Position numbers and translations under genes: made by a program. DNA of 64,000 nt from the NCBI GenBank assembly GCA_043743335.1, contig JAYTWR010000174.1, positions 18,416 through 82,415 of the forward strand, read 5' to 3'. The stretch comes from UBA5216 sp043743335 (lineage in GTDB: Bacteria; Pseudomonadota; Gammaproteobacteria; Burkholderiales; SG8-41). The notes beneath the pieces were generated by a model that did no database searches, was not told where the DNA came from, and worked only from the letters and a program-made list of their open reading frames with translations. Below, one piece after another: positions 42,995-51,278 of this stretch (positions within the stretch are counted from its first letter, which is position 1; each line of letters begins with the position of its first letter).

Positions 42995-43852
42995 TTATTT
43001 TAGGCTGAATTGTTTGTCGCGGATAAACGCACCAAAGTCTGACCGCTCCGGCACGGAATAGTGCCGCGCTTTGTCTTCCGACCAGCCGTTGAATGGCACG
43101 TCGGGGTAGCGCTTCGCGTAGCGTTGTTTGCGCAGCGGAAAGAGTTTGTGACGGCGCTGATCGTAGGCGTCGATTTTTTCGTTGATCTTCGCGTCATCGA
43201 AGCGGTCGGTGTGTGTGGTGATGTCGAGATTCAGCCGCGCGGTGACGTGGCCTTGCTCCAGCGGGTAGCCCACGCACAGGCCCGCGATGGGGAATACCGC
43301 GTCGGGAAGGCCAAGGATGTCGCTGGTTTCGCGCGGGTGGTTGCGCACGGCGCTGATGGGCACGGTGCCCAAGCCGGCGGCTTCGGCAGCGCGGAGGAAT
43401 TGCGCGAGGATGATGCCGGCGTCTACGGCGGCGTTCATGAAGTGATCGAGATGCTCGTTGACGAAAGGCTTGCCGCGCCATTCGCCGATTTGGCGGATGC
43501 GGCGGTTGTTACCGCAAAACACCAGGAACACGGGCGCGTTGTTGATCCAAGCCATATCGGGGATGGAATCGGCGATGGCTTTGATTTTGGCGCGGTCGAC
43601 GACGTGGATGATGTCGGCCTGCTGCAAATCGGATTTGGACGGCGCCGACAGCGCACAGGCGAATAGCAGTTTGAGCAGCGCGGGATGAACCGGCTGGGGC
43701 GTCCATTTGCGGTGCGAGCTGTGTTCAACCATGCGCCGCAACTCGACTGCACCGTTGTCTGGCAGGTGGGTGGGGGGCGTTAGAGCCTCGCCAAAGCGGG
43801 TTAGTGTGGCTTTTGCGATACGGTCGGCATCGCTGGCGGTGGGCTGGGTCAT
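42995..43852 (-). CDS. nitroreductase-family protein
   Basis: A 285-residue flavin enzyme of the nitroreductase fold. The region RRMVEHSSHRKWTPQPVHPA, then CALSAPSKSDLQQADIIHV, binds FMN; AAEAAGLGTVPISAVRNHP and FPIAGLCVGYPLEQGHVTAR are typical family blocks. ATG 43852 is chosen because AGGAC lies upstream and the longer frame would start inside an AT-rich motif. The substrate is unknown; such enzymes reduce nitro groups, quinones or enones. Confidence 0.88.
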   Translation of the reverse strand: MTQPTASDADRIAKATLTRFGEALTPPTHLPDNGAVELRRMVEHSSHRKWTPQPVHPALLKLLFACALSAPSKSDLQQADIIHVVDRAKIKAIADSIPDMAWINNAPVFLVFCGNNRRIRQIGEWRGKPFVNEHLDHFMNAAVDAGIILAQFLRAAEAAGLGTVPISAVRNHPRETSDILGLPDAVFPIAGLCVGYPLEQGHVTARLNLDITTHTDRFDDAKINEKIDAYDQRRHKLFPLRKQRYAKRYPDVPFNGWSEDKARHYSVPERSDFGAFIRDKQFSLK

Positions 43853-43873
43853 GGGAATGGTCCTGTGGCTTAG

Positions 43874-43910
43874 TAAAAAATTCAATAAAATCAATTAGTT
43901 AGTATATAAC
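43874..43910 (-). repeat. AT-rich dispersed motif upstream of the nitroreductase
   Basis: Minus-strand ATACTAACTAATTGATTTTA followed by TTGAATTTTTT. Among the strongest copies: almost identical in core and tail to 47313-47342. Confidence 0.85.
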
Positions 43911-43971
43911 TCGCCTGTTGCGCCGGGCGTGGTTTGCAGTACAGCCTGCAGCGAGAAACCCTTTGAATTCA

Positions 43972-44001
43972 TTGCGTTTAGGGTCAAAAGTGTCGTAGAA
44001 T
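43972..44001 (+). promoter_or_regulatory. sigma-70-type promoter of the rpsP operon
   Basis: TTGCGT (43972-43977) and TAGAAT (43996-44001) with an 18-base spacer, about 125 bases before the rpsP start. This is a good match in a GC-rich genome and is followed by the ribosomal/tRNA-modification operon. Confidence 0.55.
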
Positions 44002-44126
44002 TACGCCCTTTCGATTTTCGCCCGCGCGCCGGTAGTAATGTTCGTGCAGTTCGTGCAGCCGTTGCACGACATGACGTGAATCCCAGTGCGGTTCAATGCG
44101 GTTCAATGTATGAGGATAGAACTCCC

Positions 44127-44408
44127 ATGGTAGTGATTCGTTTAGCGCGCGGTGGTGCCAAGAAGCGTCCTTTTTTCAACGTGGTGGTGGCGGATGCCCG
44201 TCGCGCCCGTGATGGCCGTTTTATTGAGCGTATCGGATTTTACGACCCCAAGGCCCCAGAAGGCCACGAAACCTTTCGCTTGAATCGCGAGCGTTTGGCG
44301 CACTGGCAGTCGGTCGGCGCGCAGCCGTCTGACACGGTGAGCCGTCTGGCCAAGCAGTTTGCTGCTGCTGCAACCGCCACCGGGGCCGCGCCTGCCGCTG
44401 CCGCCTGA
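44127..44408 (+). CDS. rpsP: 30S ribosomal protein S16
   Basis: A 93-residue ribosomal protein. MVVIRLARGGAKKRPFFNVV and the following ADARRARDGRFIERIGFYDP are the standard S16 sequence. A short Ala/Thr-rich tail is coded by GCTGCT-type repeats. ATG 44127 has AGGA upstream. The preceding leader holds duplicated phrases (GTTCGTGCA twice, GCGGTTCAAT twice). It begins the operon rpsP-rimM-trmD-rplS. Confidence 0.98.
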   Translation: MVVIRLARGGAKKRPFFNVVVADARRARDGRFIERIGFYDPKAPEGHETFRLNRERLAHWQSVGAQPSDTVSRLAKQFAAAATATGAAPAAAA

Positions 44409-44955
44409 ACCGGCCGCAAAGCTGGTGGCGATGGGGCACATTAGTGCTCCGTTCGGGATCAAAGGCTGGGTGAGGGTTCAGGTTTATAGCGGGAGCGCCA
44501 GCGGATTGGCAGATTATCCGACTTGGTGGTTGAGCGATAAAACCGGCAGTAACTGGCGTGAAGTCGAAGTAGAACAAGCGCAGTCGCAAGGCCCCGATGT
44601 GGTGGCCAAGCTGCCCGGATGTGATGATCGTGATGTGGCTGCCGGGTTCAAGGGGCAGACCGTAGCCGTGCCGCGAGAGGCGTTTCCGCCACCCGCCGCC
44701 GGTGAGTACTACTGGGCCGATTTGGTGGGGCTCAAAGTGGGCAATACAGAGGGACTGGATTTTGGTGTCGTGATGGAGATGCTGGATACCGGTGCCAATG
44801 CAGTAATGGTTGTGCAACAGGTTGTGCAACAAAGTGCGGTTGATGGTACGCGGCGTGGCAACAGCGAGCGATTAATTCCGTTTATTGCCAGTGTAATCAA
44901 GCGTGTGGATATTGCAGCAGGTGTGATCGAAGTTGACTGGGGTGCGGATTATTAG
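44359..44955 (+). CDS. rimM: ribosome maturation factor RimM
   Basis: A protein of up to 198 residues with the RimM N-terminal barrel (GHISAPFGIKGWVRVQVYS) and C-terminal PRC-barrel (EYYWADLVGLKVGN; GVIEVDWGADY). RimM helps assemble the 30S head with S19. The start is uncertain: TTG 44359 overlaps rpsP by 50 bases, while GTG 44425 and ATG 44431 avoid overlap but leave almost no residues before the barrel. None has a clear ribosome-binding site. An in-frame small duplication gives VVQQVVQQ in the second domain. Confidence 0.88.
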   Translation: MLLLQPPPGPRLPLPPEPAAKLVAMGHISAPFGIKGWVRVQVYSGSASGLADYPTWWLSDKTGSNWREVEVEQAQSQGPDVVAKLPGCDDRDVAAGFKGQTVAVPREAFPPPAAGEYYWADLVGLKVGNTEGLDFGVVMEMLDTGANAVMVVQQVVQQSAVDGTRRGNSERLIPFIASVIKRVDIAAGVIEVDWGADY

Positions 44956-44977
44956 ATGTGATTGTCCGTAACAAGGC

Positions 44978-45745
44978 ATGTTGCAATTTGATGTAGTGAC
45001 ATTGTTTCCGAAGATGTTCGACGCGATTACCGAGTCGGGCATCAGTGGCAGGGCGTGTGAGCGGCGGGCGTATCAGTTTTTGCCGTGGAATCCGCGGGAT
45101 TTCGCGGCCAACGCGCACCGCACGGTGGACGACAGGCCTTACGGCGGTGGCCCCGGCATGGTGATGATGGCCGAGCCGCTGGAAAAAGCGGTGTACGCAG
45201 CGCAGCAGCGGCAGATTAGTGCCGGCGTGACGCGACCGCGCGTGGTGTATATGTCGCCGCAGGGTCGGCCACTGAACCACGCGACGGTGATGTCGCTGGC
45301 GGCCGAGAAGGGCATTGTGTTGCTGGCAGGGCGCTACGAGGGTGTGGATGAGCGAGTGATCGCGCGGCTCTTGGCGGATGGCGGTGAGGAAATCTCGATT
45401 GGAGATTACGTGTTGTCCGGCGGTGAGTTGGCGGCGATGGTGTTGATGGATAGCGTGATTCGGCAGTTGCCCGGCGTGCTGGGTGATGCGCAGTCCGCGC
45501 AGCAGGATTCGTTTGTGAGCGGGTTGCTGGATTGCCCGCACTATACGCGGCCTGAGGTGTACGAAGGCAATGCGGTACCGCCGGTGTTGATGTCGGGCAA
45601 CCATGCGGATATTGCGCGCTGGCGTTTGAAGCAGGCGTTGGGCAGAACGCAGCAACGCCGACCGGATTTACTCGCGGCGCGCGGCATGAGTACGGATGAG
45701 CAGGCGTTACTGCAAGAATATTTGATTGAAAACAGGTTGGTATGA
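44978..45745 (+). CDS. trmD: tRNA (guanine-N1-)-methyltransferase
   Basis: A 255-residue SPOUT-class enzyme that makes m1G37. MLQFDVVTLFPKMFDAITES, the DDRPYGGGPGMVMMAEP loop and the SAM-knot sequences LLAGRYEGVDERVIARLLAD and EISIGDYVLSGGELAAMVLM are all standard. It has its usual place between rimM and rplS. The AT-rich final codons LQEYLIENRLV resemble the dispersed motif only slightly. Confidence 0.98.
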   Translation: MLQFDVVTLFPKMFDAITESGISGRACERRAYQFLPWNPRDFAANAHRTVDDRPYGGGPGMVMMAEPLEKAVYAAQQRQISAGVTRPRVVYMSPQGRPLNHATVMSLAAEKGIVLLAGRYEGVDERVIARLLADGGEEISIGDYVLSGGELAAMVLMDSVIRQLPGVLGDAQSAQQDSFVSGLLDCPHYTRPEVYEGNAVPPVLMSGNHADIARWRLKQALGRTQQRRPDLLAARGMSTDEQALLQEYLIENRLV

Positions 45746-45788
45746 ATCAGCGGGCACATCGGCAGGAACCGGTACAAGGAGCGGCAAA

Positions 45789-46226
45789 ATGAATTTGATA
45801 GATACACTAGAAAACGAAGAAATCGCGCGCCTCGGCGCAAAAATCCCCACGTTCGCTCCGGGCGATACCGTGGTGGTGAGCGTCAAAGTGGTTGAAGGCG
45901 AGCGCAAGCGTGTGCAAGCCTATGAGGGCGTGGTGATCTCACGTCGTAATCGCGGCTTGAACTCCAATTTCATTGTGCGCAAAATTTCGTCGGGTGAAGG
46001 CGTGGAGCGTACGTTCCAGACCTACTCGCCGCTGATCGCCAGCATTGAAGTCAAGCGCCGCGGCGATGTGGGTCGCTCGAAGCTCTACTACTTGCGCAAA
46101 CTGACGGGCAAGGCTGCCCGCATTAAAGAGAAGCTCGCAGTGCGTGGCGTAGTTGCGCCCGAGGCGGCAGCGCCTGCGGCAGAAGCACCTGCGGCAGAAG
46201 CGCCGGCGGCGGAAGCCAAGGCGTAG
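45789..46226 (+). CDS. rplS: 50S ribosomal protein L19
   Basis: A 145-residue ribosomal protein. LIDTLENEEIARLGAKIPTF and YEGVVISRRNRGLNSNFIVR are diagnostic. AGGAG lies just before ATG 45789, and the longer upstream frame is not used. The C-terminus is extended beyond the usual length by an Ala/Glu/Pro repeat (EAPAAEAPAAEA), coded by near-perfect GCGGCAGAAGCACCT-type units. The TAG stop is followed by an AT-rich motif copy and a terminator. Confidence 0.97.
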   Translation: MNLIDTLENEEIARLGAKIPTFAPGDTVVVSVKVVEGERKRVQAYEGVVISRRNRGLNSNFIVRKISSGEGVERTFQTYSPLIASIEVKRRGDVGRSKLYYLRKLTGKAARIKEKLAVRGVVAPEAAAPAAEAPAAEAPAAEAKA

Positions 46227-46233
46227 TTCTATC

Positions 46234-46252
46234 GCAAGTATTTGTTTTGTTT
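46234..46252 (+). repeat. AT-rich dispersed motif, partial copy before a terminator
   Basis: GCAAGTATTTGTTTTGTTTG, with the core merging into the terminator's A-run. It resembles the copy at 30485-30519 in its first half only. Confidence 0.45.
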
Positions 46253-46255
46253 GAC

Positions 46256-46283
46256 AAAAAAGGCAGCTTCGGTTGCCTTTTTT
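46256..46283 (+). terminator. rho-independent terminator of the rpsP-rplS operon
   Basis: AAAAAAGGCAGC and GTTGCCTTTTTT form a stem closed by a TTCG tetraloop, with a T-run downstream. It lies 30 bases after the rplS stop. The A-run on the 5' arm could make it work for the opposite GntR gene as well. Confidence 0.92.
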
Positions 46284-46333
46284 GTTACTCGCTGGTGCCA
46301 GCGTGCGGGTGACTTGCGAATGGTTACGGGCGG

Positions 46334-47110
46334 CTACGGGCTGATATCGCCCTTCCACAAATCACTCAGGTATTCATGCTCGCGCGTATCCAGCCAGCTC
46401 ACGCGATACTCCACCGGCGTGTTGTTGTAGGTGTAAGCCACCCGCCGGATCACCAGCGCCGGGGTGTTAGGCGGTAAGCCCAGCACGGCGGCTACGGCGG
46501 CGGGCGGCATTTCGGCTGACAACCGCTCGCTGATGCGTATGACGTTAATACGATAGCGCGCCTGGTAGAGTGCATAAATGGTGCTTTCGCGTGCGCGATA
46601 GGCCGTTTCGTCTAGGCCAGAGAACAACGCTGCGGGTACCACGATGTCGTCGAATAGCACCGGGCGGCCGCTCAGCTTGAGCGCGTTTTGTATGCGCAGC
46701 GTGGGCGTGCCGCGTCCCACGCTCAGCCGCGCGGCGTCTTCTGCCTCGGCCTTTGCTTTGCGAAACGACAGCAGCTCGTGCACCGGCAATTCTTTGCCCG
46801 CCGCTTCATTTTTGTGCGCGATGTGAAAAAAATAAAACAGCGTGCGGTCTTCGGTGTGCGTACCGACAAAGGTGCCGCGACCCTGCTGGCGTATGAGGAT
46901 ATTGCTCGCCACCAGCGCATCGACGGCTTTGCGCACGGTACCGATGGATACGCGGAACTCTTGCGCGAGCTCGGCTTCGCTGGGAATCGCCTCGCCCGGC
47001 TTCCAGTCGCCTGCCGCGAGCTTGCGCGTGAGCGCGATGTGCACTTGGCGGTACAGCGGATTTAGCCGCGAAGGCGAGTAGGTGCTGCTGGGGGCGATGT
47101 CGGTAGCCAT
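46334..47110 (-). CDS. GntR/HutC-family transcriptional regulator
   Basis: A 258-residue regulator. The N-terminal winged helix (LAAGDWKPGEAIPSEAELAQ, then EFRVSIGTVRKAVDALV, about residues 18-85) leads to a UTRA effector-binding domain (VRIQNALKLSGRPVLFDDIV-like strand; YNNTPVEYRVSWLDTREHEY). It diverges from the large plus-strand block that begins with the UxaA/SuyA-like gene and is the natural candidate to regulate it. The effector is probably a small acid or sugar acid. The 245-base divergent gap includes a strong AT-rich motif copy. Confidence 0.9.
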   Translation of the reverse strand: MATDIAPSSTYSPSRLNPLYRQVHIALTRKLAAGDWKPGEAIPSEAELAQEFRVSIGTVRKAVDALVASNILIRQQGRGTFVGTHTEDRTLFYFFHIAHKNEAAGKELPVHELLSFRKAKAEAEDAARLSVGRGTPTLRIQNALKLSGRPVLFDDIVVPAALFSGLDETAYRARESTIYALYQARYRINVIRISERLSAEMPPAAVAAVLGLPPNTPALVIRRVAYTYNNTPVEYRVSWLDTREHEYLSDLWKGDISP

Positions 47111-47312
47111 GGCTGGTGTGGGCTTGGTGCGCAGAATATCAAACAGGATGGGCGCAGATTGTAGCAGTGCGGTCGCCGATTCATGTAGGTCATCTAGTTG
47201 ACCATGCTTGCCGTGGTCGTTACCATTTTTACGTTAAGCTTCGCGTCTCTCGGTTGTTCTGCAGCCCCTGTGTTGTAGCGATGTTGAGCGCGATTCTCCC
47301 GGGATTTAGTTT

Positions 47313-47342
47313 ATATAAGTAATTGATTTTATTCAATTTTTG
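47313..47342 (+). repeat. AT-rich dispersed motif in a divergent promoter region
   Basis: TATAAGTAATTGATTTTATT followed by CAATTTTTGT. It ends eleven bases before the ribosome-binding site of the 47356 gene and is an almost exact inverse of the copy at 43874-43910. Confidence 0.85.
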
Positions 47343-47355
47343 TTCAGGAGCGCAC

Positions 47356-47637
47356 ATGATTCATTTTCTGATGCACGACAAAAAGGACAGCGCCGGCGTC
47401 GCTGTGGTTGAAGGCATTAAAGCCGGGCAAGATTTGGTGGGTTGGCTGATGGAGGATGACTCCACCATCAACGTGAAGGCGAAGAACGACATCCCCATCG
47501 GGCACAAGGTGGCGACCAAGCCGCTGAAGACCGGCGATACCGTGTGGAAATACGGTTTCGACATCGGCAAAGCGGTGGCCGATATCAACATCGGCGAGCA
47601 CGTGCACACGCACAACGTGAAAACGAAGCGCTGGTAA
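47356..47637 (+). CDS. SAF-domain small subunit, UxaA/SuyA type
   Basis: A 93-residue SAF-domain protein. MIHFLMHDKKDSAGVAVVEG and DIPIGHKVATKPLKTGDTVW match the N-terminal subunit of altronate dehydratase-type lyases, and HVHTHNVKTKRW is a strong family ending. The two-gene architecture (about 90 plus 390 residues) is that of (R)-sulfolactate sulfo-lyase SuyAB and of other UxaA-family heteromers, so sulfolactate or altronate-like substrates are the main options. GGAG lies six bases before the ATG. Confidence 0.85.
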   Translation: MIHFLMHDKKDSAGVAVVEGIKAGQDLVGWLMEDDSTINVKAKNDIPIGHKVATKPLKTGDTVWKYGFDIGKAVADINIGEHVHTHNVKTKRW

Positions 47638-47708
47638 ACCGTTTCTTCAGCTCATCCGCTTACCCATTTACCCGCTCACACCCGCTCACTTATTCACGAG
47701 GTTCAAAA

Positions 47709-48878
47709 ATGATTTCCAGCAATACCACTTTCTGGGGCTATCGCCGTGAGAACGGCCGCGCTGGCGTGCGTAATCAGGTCATTATTCTGCCGCTCGACGA
47801 TTTGTCGAATGCCGCCTGCGAAGCCGTCGCGCACAACATCAAGGGCACCATTGCCGTGCAACACCCGTATGGCCGTTTGCAGTTCGGCGCGGATCTTGAA
47901 TTGCATTTCCGCACGCTGATCGGCGCAGGCAGCAATCCCAACGTCGCTGCCGTGATCGTCATCGGCATCGAAGAAGAATGGACCAACCGTATCGTAGAGG
48001 CCATCGCCAAAACCGGCAAACCGGTGACGGGCTACGGCATTGAATTGCATGGCGATCACGACACGATTTATCGCGCCTCCAAAGTCGCAAAAGAATACGT
48101 GCAGTGGGCGTCGGAACTGCGTCGCGTGGAATGCCCGCTCAGCGATTTGTGGGTGTCCACCAAGTGTGGCGAATCGGATACCACCTCCGGCTGCGGCGCG
48201 AACCCGACCGTCGGTAATGCCTTCGACAAACTTGAGCCGCTGGGTGTCACCATGTGCTTCGGCGAGACCACCGAAATCACCGGTGGCGAACACATTGTTG
48301 CTGACCGTTGCGAAACGCCTGAAGTGCGCGCCGCGTTCATGAAAATGTTCGACCGTTATCAGGCAGTGATTGAGCGTCATAAGACCAGCGATCTCTCGGA
48401 TTCGCAGCCGACCAAAGGCAACATCGCCGGCGGCTTGACCACCATTGAAGAAAAAGCGCTGGGCAACATCCAGAAAATCGGCCACAAGTGCAAGGTCGTG
48501 GGCGTGCTCGACAAGGCAGAGATGCCCACCAAACCTGGCTTGTGGTTTATGGATTCATCGTCCGCCGCCGCCGAGATGGTGACGCTGTGTGCGGCATCCG
48601 GCTATGTGGTGCATTTATTCCCCACCGGGCAGGGCAACGTGATTGGCAACCCGATTATTCCCGTGATCAAACTGTGCGCCAACCCGCGCACTGTGCGTAC
48701 CATGTCCGAGCACGTCGATCATGATTGTTCGGGACTGCTGCAACGCGAGAAAAATCTCGACCAAACCGGCGACGAGCTGCTCGAAGTCATGCTGCGTACC
48801 TGCAACGGACGTCTCACGGCGGCGGAAGCGCTGGGTCACAACGAGTTTGTGATGACGCGCTTGTACGAGTCGGCGTAA
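47709..48878 (+). CDS. UxaA/SuyB-family lyase, large subunit
   Basis: A 389-residue lyase subunit. FWGYRRENGRAGVRNQVIIL, VNTKCG-like WVSTKCGESDTTSGCGANPT, then GIELHGDHDTIY and FPTGQGNVIGNPIIPVIKLC are typical of the UxaA C-terminal domain. Its conserved Cys and His residues suggest a bound metal or cluster. With the SAF subunit just upstream it should form one enzyme. The candidates are altronate-type dehydratase or (R)-sulfolactate sulfo-lyase, and sequence alone does not settle it. GAGG precedes ATG 47709. Confidence 0.85.
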   Translation: MISSNTTFWGYRRENGRAGVRNQVIILPLDDLSNAACEAVAHNIKGTIAVQHPYGRLQFGADLELHFRTLIGAGSNPNVAAVIVIGIEEEWTNRIVEAIAKTGKPVTGYGIELHGDHDTIYRASKVAKEYVQWASELRRVECPLSDLWVSTKCGESDTTSGCGANPTVGNAFDKLEPLGVTMCFGETTEITGGEHIVADRCETPEVRAAFMKMFDRYQAVIERHKTSDLSDSQPTKGNIAGGLTTIEEKALGNIQKIGHKCKVVGVLDKAEMPTKPGLWFMDSSSAAAEMVTLCAASGYVVHLFPTGQGNVIGNPIIPVIKLCANPRTVRTMSEHVDHDCSGLLQREKNLDQTGDELLEVMLRTCNGRLTAAEALGHNEFVMTRLYESA

Positions 48879-48909
48879 TTCACCACGGACACCACAGACC
48901 CCCGGCGTC

Positions 48910-50559
48910 ATGGCTAAACTTAGAGGCGCCGACATCCTCGCGCGCGCATTGGCGACAGCCGGTGCGCGCGATATTTTTTCGCTGTCCGGTAATCACATCA
49001 TGCCGGTGTACGACGCCGCCATCGACGCGGGCTTGCGCATCACGCATGTACGCCACGAAGGCGCGGCAGTGCACATGGCCGATGCGTGGGGGCGGCTGAC
49101 GGGTGAGCCGGGCATCGCGCTACTCACCGGCGGGCCGGGGCACGCCAACGGTATCGGCGCGCTCTACACCGCTCTAGCGGGCGAATCACCCCTGGTGATG
49201 TTGTCCGGCCACGCGCCGTTGAATCAGTTAGGGCGTGGTGCGTTTCAGGAAATGCCGCAAGCCGAGTTGGCCGCACCGGTGACCAAAGCCTCGTTCACCG
49301 CGCGCAGCGCAGCCGGGCTGGGCGACGACCTTGCGCGCGCCATGCGCATAGCGCGTAGCGGGCGGCCGGGGCCGGTGCATCTGAGTCTGCCGCAGGATTT
49401 GTTGGATCAAATGATTGAGGGCGGCGAACGCTTTGTGCCTGCGCGTGACGCATTCTATGCGCCGATGCAGGCGCTGGCTTCATCGAGCGCGACGGCTATA
49501 CTCGCCACGCTGGCGAGCGCCAAGTGCCCGCTCATCATCGCCGGCCCGCAGCTCGCCAGCCACCGTGGTGCGGCGTTACTCAAAAACCTAAGCGATGCCA
49601 CAGGCGTCGCCGTGGTGTGTATGGAAAGCCCGCGCGGCATCGCCGACCCTTGCCTGGGTGCCTTCGGCGATGTGCTGCCGGAAGCCGACGTGATTGTGCT
49701 GCTCGGCAAGCAACCGGATTTCACCGTCAAGTTTGGCGCGCCACCGGCGGTCAATGCCAAGTTTATTGTGATCGACGCAGACATCAATGCGTTGCGGCGC
49801 TCGATCGGCGTGTTGAAACCTGAGCGTGTAATCGCCAGCCATGTGGCTGATGCGCCGGAGGCGGCGCGCGCGCTCATCGCAGGAATAGAAAAAAAGTCAA
49901 TAAAAACAAGTAGTTACAAAACATCTGTCACGGATGCCCAAGCGTATCGCCCGGCAAGCTGGTCCACCACCGCCGCGCAAACCGCCGGTGTGCTGCACCC
50001 GCTGGAAATCGGCCGTGCGGTACAACCGCTGCTCGATAAAGCCGACGATCCGATATTTATTTCCGACGGCGGCGAAGTGGGTCAGTGGGCGCAAGCTTGC
50101 ATACGCGCCGACACGCGCGTGATCAACGGCGTGGCGGGTTCCATCGGCAGCGCGATACCGTTTGCCCTAGCGGCGCGTGTGGCGCGCCCCAATGCCACGG
50201 TGATCGCCACGCTGGGCGACGGCACATTCGGCTTTCACATGGCCGAGTTCGACACCGCCGCGCGCCATCATCTGCCGTTCGTGGCGGTGGTGGGTAACGA
50301 TTCGACGTGGAATGCCGAGTATCAAATTCAATTGCGCAGTTACGGTAAAGATCGCACCATGGGTTGCGAGCTGGCGCCGGGTGCGGCGTATGAGCAAGCC
50401 GTCGTCGCATTAGGCGGGCATGGCGAGCGTGTGACGCGTGCCGTGGACCTACCCGCAGCCCTCGAACGTGCGGTAAAGTCCGGCAAACCAGCTTGCGTGA
50501 ACGTGATGATAGAGCGGTTGCCTGCGCCGACTGTGACGCGTAGGGCTAACGCGTTGTGA
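48910..50559 (+). CDS. thiamine-diphosphate-dependent enzyme (acetolactate synthase-like)
   Basis: A 549-residue ThDP enzyme with the three-domain fold: N-terminal pyrimidine-binding domain (catalytic Glu in HVRHEGAAVHMADAWGRLTG), central domain (AKCPLIIAGPQL) and C-terminal pyrophosphate-binding domain (LGDGTFGFHMAEFD, then VGNDSTWNAE). The family decarboxylates 2-keto acids. In this block it could decarboxylate the keto acid produced by the dehydrogenase. Residues 327-337 (EKKSIKTSSYK), between the central and last domains, come from an AT-rich motif copy and look like an in-frame addition. Confidence 0.87.
   Translation: MAKLRGADILARALATAGARDIFSLSGNHIMPVYDAAIDAGLRITHVRHEGAAVHMADAWGRLTGEPGIALLTGGPGHANGIGALYTALAGESPLVMLSGHAPLNQLGRGAFQEMPQAELAAPVTKASFTARSAAGLGDDLARAMRIARSGRPGPVHLSLPQDLLDQMIEGGERFVPARDAFYAPMQALASSSATAILATLASAKCPLIIAGPQLASHRGAALLKNLSDATGVAVVCMESPRGIADPCLGAFGDVLPEADVIVLLGKQPDFTVKFGAPPAVNAKFIVIDADINALRRSIGVLKPERVIASHVADAPEAARALIAGIEKKSIKTSSYKTSVTDAQAYRPASWSTTAAQTAGVLHPLEIGRAVQPLLDKADDPIFISDGGEVGQWAQACIRADTRVINGVAGSIGSAIPFALAARVARPNATVIATLGDGTFGFHMAEFDTAARHHLPFVAVVGNDSTWNAEYQIQLRSYGKDRTMGCELAPGAAYEQAVVALGGHGERVTRAVDLPAALERAVKSGKPACVNVMIERLPAPTVTRRANAL
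49886..49922 (-). repeat. AT-rich dispersed motif in frame inside the ThDP enzyme
   Basis: Minus-strand TTGTAACTACTTGTTTTTAT followed by TGACTTTTTTTCT. It is a strong copy inside the coding sequence, adding a lysine/serine-rich peptide without breaking the frame. Confidence 0.8.
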
Positions 50560-50564
50560 TCTCA

Positions 50565-51278
50565 ATGGAAAATCTCAAAGTCAAAATCTGGCGCGGCACA
50601 GAAACCGGCGGGTTTCAGGAGTACGAAGTCCCGCGTCAGGAAAGCCAGACCGTGCTCGACGTGGTGACCTATGTGCAGCGCAGGCTTGACCCGTCGCTGG
50701 CCTATCGCTTTGCCTGCCGCGTGGGCGTGTGCGGCTCGTGCGCGATGACGGTGAATGGCGTGGCGCGCTGGACGTGCCGCACGCATGTATCGAAAGTTGC
50801 CGACAACAACGAACTGGAAATCGCGCCGCTGCGCAACCTGCCGGTGATCCGCGATCTGGCTACGGACATGCGCGAGTTCTTCGACAAGTGGGCCAAGGCA
50901 CGTGGGCACTTTACCGGCGACAAAACGCGCAAAGATGATTTCGCCGCCGTTAAGCCTGAATCGAAACAACGCAAACGCGTCGATGCCGCGATCGAATGTA
51001 TCGGCTGCGGCGTGTGTTACAGCTCGTGCGAAGTGGTGACCTGGAAGCCCGATTACCTCGGCCCTGCCGCGCTGTCGCGCGCATGGACGCTGGCCAACGA
51101 TGTGCGCGATGTGGCGCAGAAGGAGCGTCTCGCTGCCGTGGCGGGGGACGCCGGATGCCACGCCTGCCATACGCATTTGAATTGCACCGAGCGTTGCCCG
51201 AAGCAGATTTCGCCTACTGCCGGCATTGCCGGATTAAAGCGCTTGGTGCTGGCAGCGACGTTGAAAGGCGATCTGTAG
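50565..51278 (+). CDS. SdhB/FrdB-like iron-sulfur subunit
   Basis: A 237-residue iron-sulfur protein. The 2Fe-2S domain has CRVGVCGSCAMTVNGVARWTC, shown here as a motif of four Cys; the second part has CIGCGVCYSSCEVV and CHACHTHLNCTERCPKQIS for the 4Fe-4S and 3Fe-4S clusters. It should carry electrons between the flavoprotein (55862-57574) and the membrane subunits that follow. ATG 50565 is taken as start; a GTG at 50556 overlapping the previous stop is an alternative. Order B-C-D with the A subunit 4.6 kb downstream is unusual. Confidence 0.9.
   Translation: MENLKVKIWRGTETGGFQEYEVPRQESQTVLDVVTYVQRRLDPSLAYRFACRVGVCGSCAMTVNGVARWTCRTHVSKVADNNELEIAPLRNLPVIRDLATDMREFFDKWAKARGHFTGDKTRKDDFAAVKPESKQRKRVDAAIECIGCGVCYSSCEVVTWKPDYLGPAALSRAWTLANDVRDVAQKERLAAVAGDAGCHACHTHLNCTERCPKQISPTAGIAGLKRLVLAATLKGDL

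Noticed and set aside
45713..45737. AT-rich end of trmD as a motif copy
   Set aside because: It matches only part of the core and encodes ordinary TrmD C-terminal residues.
47356..48878. Firm naming of the UxaA-type pair as suyA and suyB
   Set aside because: Gene architecture fits, but other UxaA-family lyases share it and no substrate residue was decisive.
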